A stretch of DNA of 64,000 bases, from NCBI GenBank assembly GCA_016704445.1, contig JADJAE010000003.1:124001-188000 (forward strand), read 5' to 3'. Below, piece after piece: positions 58,139 through 64,000 of the stretch. The notes below the pieces were generated by a model. It saw only the letters and a program-made list of their open reading frames with translations, had not been told where the DNA came from and did not search any database. Numbering within the stretch: the first letter of the stretch is position 1; the number at the start of each line of letters is the position of its first letter. Source of the stretch: Deltaproteobacteria bacterium. Lineage in GTDB: Bacteria > Myxococcota_A > Polyangia > Polyangiales > Ga0077539. The position numbers and the translations under genes are program-made.

Positions 58139-59446
58139 GGGGCGATCTGTGGCGGGTTCGCGTGGGGCAGTCAAGCTACATGGGCGCTGCTGGCGGTGGC
58201 GCTGGCGGGCTGCCGGGCGACCGTGGCGGCGCCGTCCCCGGCGACCTACCTGACGCGCGACTCGCTGCTGTCCGAGGCGAGGCGCGCCGCGCGCTCAGGC
58301 TCCCGCGACCTCGCTCGCGAGCTGCTGGAGCAGCGCCTGAGCACCTGGCCCGACGACGACGAACTGCGGGCCGAGCTCGCTCGCGTCGACGCGTGGGACG
58401 GACGCTGGGCGGCGAGCGAGGCGGGCTACCGACGGGTGCTGGCGCGGCATCCGGACGACCCCGAGGTGCGCGCGGGCCTGGTCGATGTCTTCCTCTGGCA
58501 GTCGCGCTGGGACGACGCGAGCCGGGAGATCGCCCTCGGCCTGGAGCGCTCTCCAGGGAGCGCGATGTTGCTGCTGCGTCGGGCGCGCCTGGCCCACTGG
58601 CAGGGGGACGCCACCACCGCCGCGCGCTCCCTGGACGAGGCGCATCGGGCGAGCCCCGACGACGCCGAGGTGCGAGCGCTGAGAGACGTGGTCTTCCGAG
58701 GCGAGGCGAGGCTGGCGATTCGGGACGACCTCTTCTTCGCGCGAGGCGGCCTGCGGGGCTATCCCGCGGCGGACCTCTCGGTGCTCCAGAGCTGGAACAC
58801 CCTGCGGCTCTCGGCGCGCACGGAGCAGTCGCTGCGCTTCGGCGTCGACGAGGGCTCGAAGAGCTACAACGGCCTGCACTTCCTCGGCGTCGCCTGGGTG
58901 CCGAGGGCGGGCTGGATGCTTCACCTGGAGCTGGGCGTGGGCGCCCCCGCCGTGGCGGTCCCCCGATGGCTGGGACGCCTGGGGATGAGCGCCCCGCTGG
59001 GCAGCCGGCTCACCGCCTCCGGGAGCTACTCCCACTGGCGCTACGACAGCGGCCAGGTGGTGCACCTCTTCAACCCCGCTCTTGGCGTCGCGGTCACCGA
59101 CGCGCTGCGGCTCGAGGCCCGGTACTGGTTCGCCTGGGTGCTCGCCCCCGGGCCCTCGGGGGAGACCCTCGACGACGGCGTGTCGTCCTTCGGGCTGCGG
59201 GCCTCCTGGCGTCCGAGCTCCCGCTTCGAGCTCGGCGCGGAGTACACCTACGGCGTGCAGCTCGACCGGCTGCCGGTGGGGCTGCAGCTCATCGCGATCC
59301 GGGCACACATCGTCTCGCTCAGCGCCGACGTGCGCGTCTCCCACGCCTTCGGGCTGCGCCCCGCGATGCGCGTCGAGCTACGCACCAGCCCCGGCGACCT
59401 GCTCCCCATCCTCGGACCCGAGCTGGGCTTCTACACCCGCTGGTGA
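58121..59446 (+). CDS. TPR plus YaiO-type outer-membrane barrel protein
   Basis: About 441 residues. Lipoprotein-like signal TWALLAVALAGC, then TPR-like helices (RDLARELLEQRLSTWPDDDELRAEL is one; DGRWAASEAGYRRVLARHPDDPEV; SRWDDASREIALGLERSPGS) to about residue 200. About 250 residues of amphipathic beta strands follow, ending in a terminal aromatic (LGPELGFYTRW), the hallmark of outer-membrane barrels. The TPR-barrel order parallels PgaA/BcsC/AlgK-AlgE exporters and the YaiO family. The start is uncertain: the only good in-frame candidate is GTG 58121, which overlaps the divergent gene by 18 bp, so another single-base error near 58160 is possible. Confidence 0.75.
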   Translation: MRRPRHGAICGGFAWGSQATWALLAVALAGCRATVAAPSPATYLTRDSLLSEARRAARSGSRDLARELLEQRLSTWPDDDELRAELARVDAWDGRWAASEAGYRRVLARHPDDPEVRAGLVDVFLWQSRWDDASREIALGLERSPGSAMLLLRRARLAHWQGDATTAARSLDEAHRASPDDAEVRALRDVVFRGEARLAIRDDLFFARGGLRGYPAADLSVLQSWNTLRLSARTEQSLRFGVDEGSKSYNGLHFLGVAWVPRAGWMLHLELGVGAPAVAVPRWLGRLGMSAPLGSRLTASGSYSHWRYDSGQVVHLFNPALGVAVTDALRLEARYWFAWVLAPGPSGETLDDGVSSFGLRASWRPSSRFELGAEYTYGVQLDRLPVGLQLIAIRAHIVSLSADVRVSHAFGLRPAMRVELRTSPGDLLPILGPELGFYTRW

Positions 59447-59469
59447 GCCCTCAGGCCCTCGCGCGCCGC

Positions 59470-60735
59470 TCACTCCCAGCGGCGCAGCGCCCCGGCTGTC
59501 ACCGTCGCCAGGGCGCGCGGGCTCCCCAGCACATACGGCAGCGCCTCCCAGCCCGGCAGGTCGAGCACCGCGACGTCCGCCCTCGCGCCCACCGCCAGCC
59601 GCCCCCGATCGCTCAGGTCGAGGCAACCCGCCGCCGTCGCCGTGATCGCGAACCACGCCTCCACCGTCGAGAGCCCCATCTGACGCACCCCGAAGGCCGC
59701 CATCCAGGGCAGCGCGTCGCAGTGGCTCGTCCCCGGGTTGCAGTCCGTCGCGAGGGCCACCGCCACGCCCAGCGCCCGCATCCGCCGCGCGTCGGGCATC
59801 GCCTGGCCCAGGGAGAACGCCGCCCCCGGAAGCAGCACCGCCGTCACGTCCGCCGCGGCCATCGCGCGCAGCCCCTCGTCGCTCACATGCTCCAGGTGGT
59901 CGGCGCTCGCCGCGCCCAGCGACGCCGCGAGCTGTGCCCCCCCGACGTCCTCGAACTGCCCCACGTGCAGCCTCGCCCGTAGCCCCAGCGCCTTCGCCCG
60001 CTCCAGCGCCGGAGCGCACTCCGCCACGCTGAAGCCCGGCCCGTCGACGTAGGCGTCGATGAAGCGAGCGTCGCCGCCGGCCACCACCGCGTCGAGCATC
60101 CGCCCCGCCACCGTCGCCAGGTAGCGCGCCCTCCCGTCCTCCGTCCCCCGCAGCTCAGGCGGAACCGCGTGCAGCCCCAGGAAGGTCGGCACCACCCGAT
60201 CGCCCATCGAGCGCGCCAGCTTGAGCGAGCGCAGCTCCTGGGCGGTCTCCAGCGCGTAGCCCGACTTCACCTCTACGGTCGTCGTCCCGAAGCGGGCCAT
60301 CGCATCGAGCCGCCTCCCGAGCGCCGCCCTCAGCGCCTCGTCGGTCGCCCCTCGCAGCGCCTTCACGCTCGCCGCGATGCCGCCTCCCTTCGCGGCGATC
60401 TCCGCGTATCCGGCGCCCTGCACCCGCAGCGAGAACTCCCCCGCGCGGCTTCCCACGAAGAGCGAGTGCGTGTGGGCGTCGACGAGCCCCGGCGTCAGCA
60501 TGGCGTCGCCCACGTCGATCACCGTCGCGCCGGGCGTCAGGGTCACCGAGCGCTCCACCTCCGCGGTGCGCCCCACCGCGACGATGCGGTCGTCGGCGAT
60601 GGCCACCGCGCCGTCCTCGATGAGCCCGAGCGGCGCCGGGTCGAAGTCCGCCCTCGCCGCGCTGGTCGGGAGCTTACCCGAGCAGGTAAGCACCTCCCGG
60701 GCGTGGCGGAGCAGCAGGTTGGCGGCGACCCTCAC
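59470..60735 (-). CDS. hutI: Imidazolonepropionase
   Basis: Third step of histidine degradation: imidazolone propionate to N-formimino-glutamate. It has 421 residues. Amidohydrolase features: DAHTHSLFVGSRAGEFSLR (metal His pair), TTVEVKSGYAL, FLGLHAVPPEL, VDGPGFS, LHVGQFEDVGGAQLAASLGAASADHLEHV, ATDCNPGTSHC. The GTG at 60735 is 4 bp after the hutU stop, so hutUI form an operon. The N-terminus MRVAANLLLRHAREVLTCSG fits the family. There is no hutH, hutF or hutG in the window. Confidence 0.95.
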   Translation of the reverse strand: MRVAANLLLRHAREVLTCSGKLPTSAARADFDPAPLGLIEDGAVAIADDRIVAVGRTAEVERSVTLTPGATVIDVGDAMLTPGLVDAHTHSLFVGSRAGEFSLRVQGAGYAEIAAKGGGIAASVKALRGATDEALRAALGRRLDAMARFGTTTVEVKSGYALETAQELRSLKLARSMGDRVVPTFLGLHAVPPELRGTEDGRARYLATVAGRMLDAVVAGGDARFIDAYVDGPGFSVAECAPALERAKALGLRARLHVGQFEDVGGAQLAASLGAASADHLEHVSDEGLRAMAAADVTAVLLPGAAFSLGQAMPDARRMRALGVAVALATDCNPGTSHCDALPWMAAFGVRQMGLSTVEAWFAITATAAGCLDLSDRGRLAVGARADVAVLDLPGWEALPYVLGSPRALATVTAGALRRWE

Positions 60736-60739
60736 CGGC

Positions 60740-62407
<1,668 letters not shown>

Positions 62408-62415
62408 GCGCCGGA

Positions 62416-62445
62416 ACCTTAGGGGAGGGGCGCCGAGGGCGGCAA
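62416..62445 (-). promoter_or_regulatory. Promoter of hutUI
   Basis: On the minus strand: TTGCCG (62440-62445), 18 bp, TAAGGT (62416-62421, fits TANNNT), then exactly 8 nt to ATG 62407. No Shine-Dalgarno. Confidence 0.45.
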
Positions 62446-62505
62446 CCGACGAACGCGTTGACCTGCACGGCGCGGCGCGTATCTTCCCGCCCGAGGAGAT
62501 ACCCC

Positions 62506-63711
62506 GTGAGTTTCCCTGGTTTCAGCGCGTCGGAGTTCGACGCCTACGCGCCCCCAAGGGCCAGCTCCAACGCCTTCAACCGACCGCGCCTGGAAGCGAG
62601 GGAGAAGGCCATGGCGCTCGGTCGCGTCATGCAGGCCGACGCCAACGCGCTCGGGCTCGCCCTCGAGCTGCGCGCCAGCGACGAGCACCCTTCCCTCTGG
62701 AACAAGCGCTCCGTCACCGCGCAGTGGGTCTTCCTCTGGCGCGACGCCGAGGCCCGGCGCGAGCTCGACGCCCTGCTCACCGACGGGCGCTCGCTCAAGG
62801 AGACGCTCTCCGACCCGACGCCGTTCTTCCGCCACGCTTTCCTCGCGCTGCACATCGACGCCGACGGGGTCGAGGTCTCGCTGCGCATCCACGGCGACGC
62901 CTGGGTCGACGCCCGCACGCTGCGCGCACGCTGCGCCTCGCCCGAGGGCCGCGCCGAGCTGGTCGCCGCCATCCGCGCGCTCCCCGAAGACTTCGTCCTC
63001 GGCGTGACCGACGCGGCGAGGGTCCCGGTGAGAGAGGTCACCGACGCCACGCTCGACGAGGCCCTGACCGCCTGGTCGCAGCCGACGCAGTGGTGGTCCG
63101 TCGGGTGGCCGCTCTCCCGCGCCGTGGTGCTCGACCAGGGCGCCTCGTTGGAGGAGCCCATCCTCGCGGCCTTCCGCGCGCTGATGCCCATCTACCGCCT
63201 CGTGGCGTGGTCGCGCGACAACGACCTCATCGCCGTCGACGGAGCGCTCGCCCAGGCCCAGGCCGAGCGGGCCGCGCAGGTCCAGGAGGCCACCGCGAGG
63301 GACTCCGCGTGGCAGCTCCGCAACGACGCCGAGATCGCCCGCCGCCGCGACCTCGCCGCCACCGAGACCCGCGAGCGCCTCGCCGCGATGGACCGTCCGC
63401 GCCCGGCCTTCACCCGCCCGGCGCCCGCCCCCGCGGCGGAGCCCCGCCCCGCGCCTCGTCCCGCCGCTGCGCCGGTCGTGCGCGCGGCTCCCGCTCCCGC
63501 TCCCGCTCCCGCTCCGAAGCCCGTCGCCGTACCTGCCCCGGTAAACCCCGAGGCGGCGCTGCTCCCCGGCGCACGGGTGCAGGTGAAGTCCGGCCCCTTC
63601 GCGGGGAAGGTCGGGGCCATCGTCGAGCGCGACGTGCGCGGCGCCAAGGTCTCCTTCGGGCTGCTCTCCGCCCGGGTGAACCTCGGCGACCTCGAAGCGC
63701 TGACGACCTGA
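62506..63711 (+). CDS. Hypothetical protein with Pro/Ala linker and C-terminal KOW-like domain
   Basis: About 401 residues from GTG 62506, which has GAGGAG 7 nt upstream. The N-terminal ~245 residues form a folded domain of unknown type (FSASEFDAYAPPRASSNAFN, DEHPSLWNKRSVTAQWVFLW, FFRHAFLALHIDADGVEV). A charged coiled-coil-like helix (AQAQAERAAQVQEATARDSA) comes next, then a Pro/Ala linker of about 50 residues, and a C-terminal KOW motif (LLPGARVQVKSGPFAGKVGAI ... VSFGLLSARVNLGDLEAL) like that of NusG or ribosomal L24. The KOW suggests contact with RNA polymerase, ribosome or RNA. Convergent with the last gene (7 bp gap). Confidence 0.65.
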   Translation: MSFPGFSASEFDAYAPPRASSNAFNRPRLEAREKAMALGRVMQADANALGLALELRASDEHPSLWNKRSVTAQWVFLWRDAEARRELDALLTDGRSLKETLSDPTPFFRHAFLALHIDADGVEVSLRIHGDAWVDARTLRARCASPEGRAELVAAIRALPEDFVLGVTDAARVPVREVTDATLDEALTAWSQPTQWWSVGWPLSRAVVLDQGASLEEPILAAFRALMPIYRLVAWSRDNDLIAVDGALAQAQAERAAQVQEATARDSAWQLRNDAEIARRRDLAATETRERLAAMDRPRPAFTRPAPAPAAEPRPAPRPAAAPVVRAAPAPAPAPAPKPVAVPAPVNPEAALLPGARVQVKSGPFAGKVGAIVERDVRGAKVSFGLLSARVNLGDLEALTT

Positions 63712-63718
63712 GCCCTGC

Positions 63719-64000
63719 CTAGTCCGTGCCCTCGTCGTCGTTCGGCGGCGGGGGCTTCTTGGTGTGCTTCACCCGCGTCCGGGCCTGGACGTCGGGGCGC
63801 ACCGTCCCCTCGCCGTCCTCCCCTTCGACGCTCTTGAAGCGCACCTCCATCTTCACCTCGAAGGCGAGGCCGGTGAGCACCTTCTTCATGTCCGACGCGA
63901 AGCTGGTGCTCGTGAGGAAGTCGCGAATCTCCTTGGCGACGACCGAGTAGATCCCCTTCTTGGTCTCGTCCATCTGGTCGAGGAGGGCGTGGGCGACCTC
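63719..64000 (-). CDS. Hypothetical protein (5' end outside window)
   Basis: The frame is open to the right edge: EVAHALLDQ precedes the first visible Met (63973), so the gene probably starts beyond the window. The visible 93 residues contain an amphipathic helix region (MDETKKGIYSVVAKEIRDFLTST), a strand (AFEVKMEVRFKSVEG) and a disordered acidic, Lys/Pro-rich tail ending NDDEGTD. No family is recognised; the helix has a phasin-like or membrane-surface look. Confidence 0.6.
   Translation of the reverse strand, partial: EVAHALLDQMDETKKGIYSVVAKEIRDFLTSTSFASDMKKVLTGLAFEVKMEVRFKSVEGEDGEGTVRPDVQARTRVKHTKKPPPPNDDEGTD

Overview
The window is about 64 kb of very GC-rich bacterial chromosome with no insertion sequence, prophage or CRISPR array that I can see. 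Many predicted lipoproteins carry Asp/Ala/Thr/Pro-rich stalks. There are DNDCDG-type (MopE-like) calcium motifs, Cys-rich tandem repeats, RCC1 and BNR-type propellers, and an NtrC-type regulator. Together these point to a myxobacterium (Myxococcota, perhaps a Polyangiales/Sandaracinaceae relative); this placement is inference. Non-coding gaps are short, and none exceeds 300 bp.

Layout. 1-4345: Gld-type ABC exporter (ATPase, permease, auxiliary protein) plus a DUF4340 protein. 4410-7463: queuosine-precursor transporter, two small unknown proteins, and a stand-alone lysine-ketoglutarate reductase-like enzyme. 7590-11814: aconitase and a metallophosphoesterase, convergent around a strong hairpin. 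11950-19463: a long plus-strand run of ettA, a HEAT-THUMP RNA methyltransferase, a DUF1517 protein and three lipoproteins, two of which share seven copies of an unrecognised Cys-pair module. 19435-19917: a small gene and tRNA-Leu(UAG). 20025-26352: two tandem PMT/ArnT-type glycosyltransferases and a possible STAS-like protein. 26360-29898: BNR-like lipoprotein and HEAT-like secreted protein. 29946-33614: lysC, a small exported protein, an NtrC-type regulator and a parvulin lipoprotein. 33694-37895: AAA ATPase, a helical protein, a cluster of stem-loops and a Cys-rich lipoprotein. 38088-44901: OPT transporter, poly-G tract, ileS, lspA, lgt. 44906-49695: norCBQD nitric oxide reductase operon with a diheme NorC. 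49942-54924: RCC1 lipoprotein, a NodB-deacetylase lipoprotein and a Cys-rich repeat lipoprotein. 54932-59446: a polysaccharide synthase-like module (receiver protein, GT2 synthase, toroid lipoprotein, TPR/YaiO-type barrel). 59470-62407: hutUI. 62506-64000: a KOW-tailed protein and a partial gene.

How genes work together. lspA and lgt provide lipoprotein processing, fitting the high lipoprotein count. The nor operon detoxifies or respires NO. The 51-59 kb region resembles a synthase-dependent exopolysaccharide export system assembled from parts analogous to PgaA, PgaB and PgaC.

Two cross-cutting observations. First, at least 16 reading-frame breaks interrupt otherwise intact genes, including essential ileS. 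Nearly all are single-base losses, often beside short G/C runs, so I treat them as probable sequence errors and give each gene its full span. Second, many first-in-operon genes have a -10-like TANNNT or close variant 6-10 nt before the start codon and no Shine-Dalgarno, suggesting leaderless transcripts.
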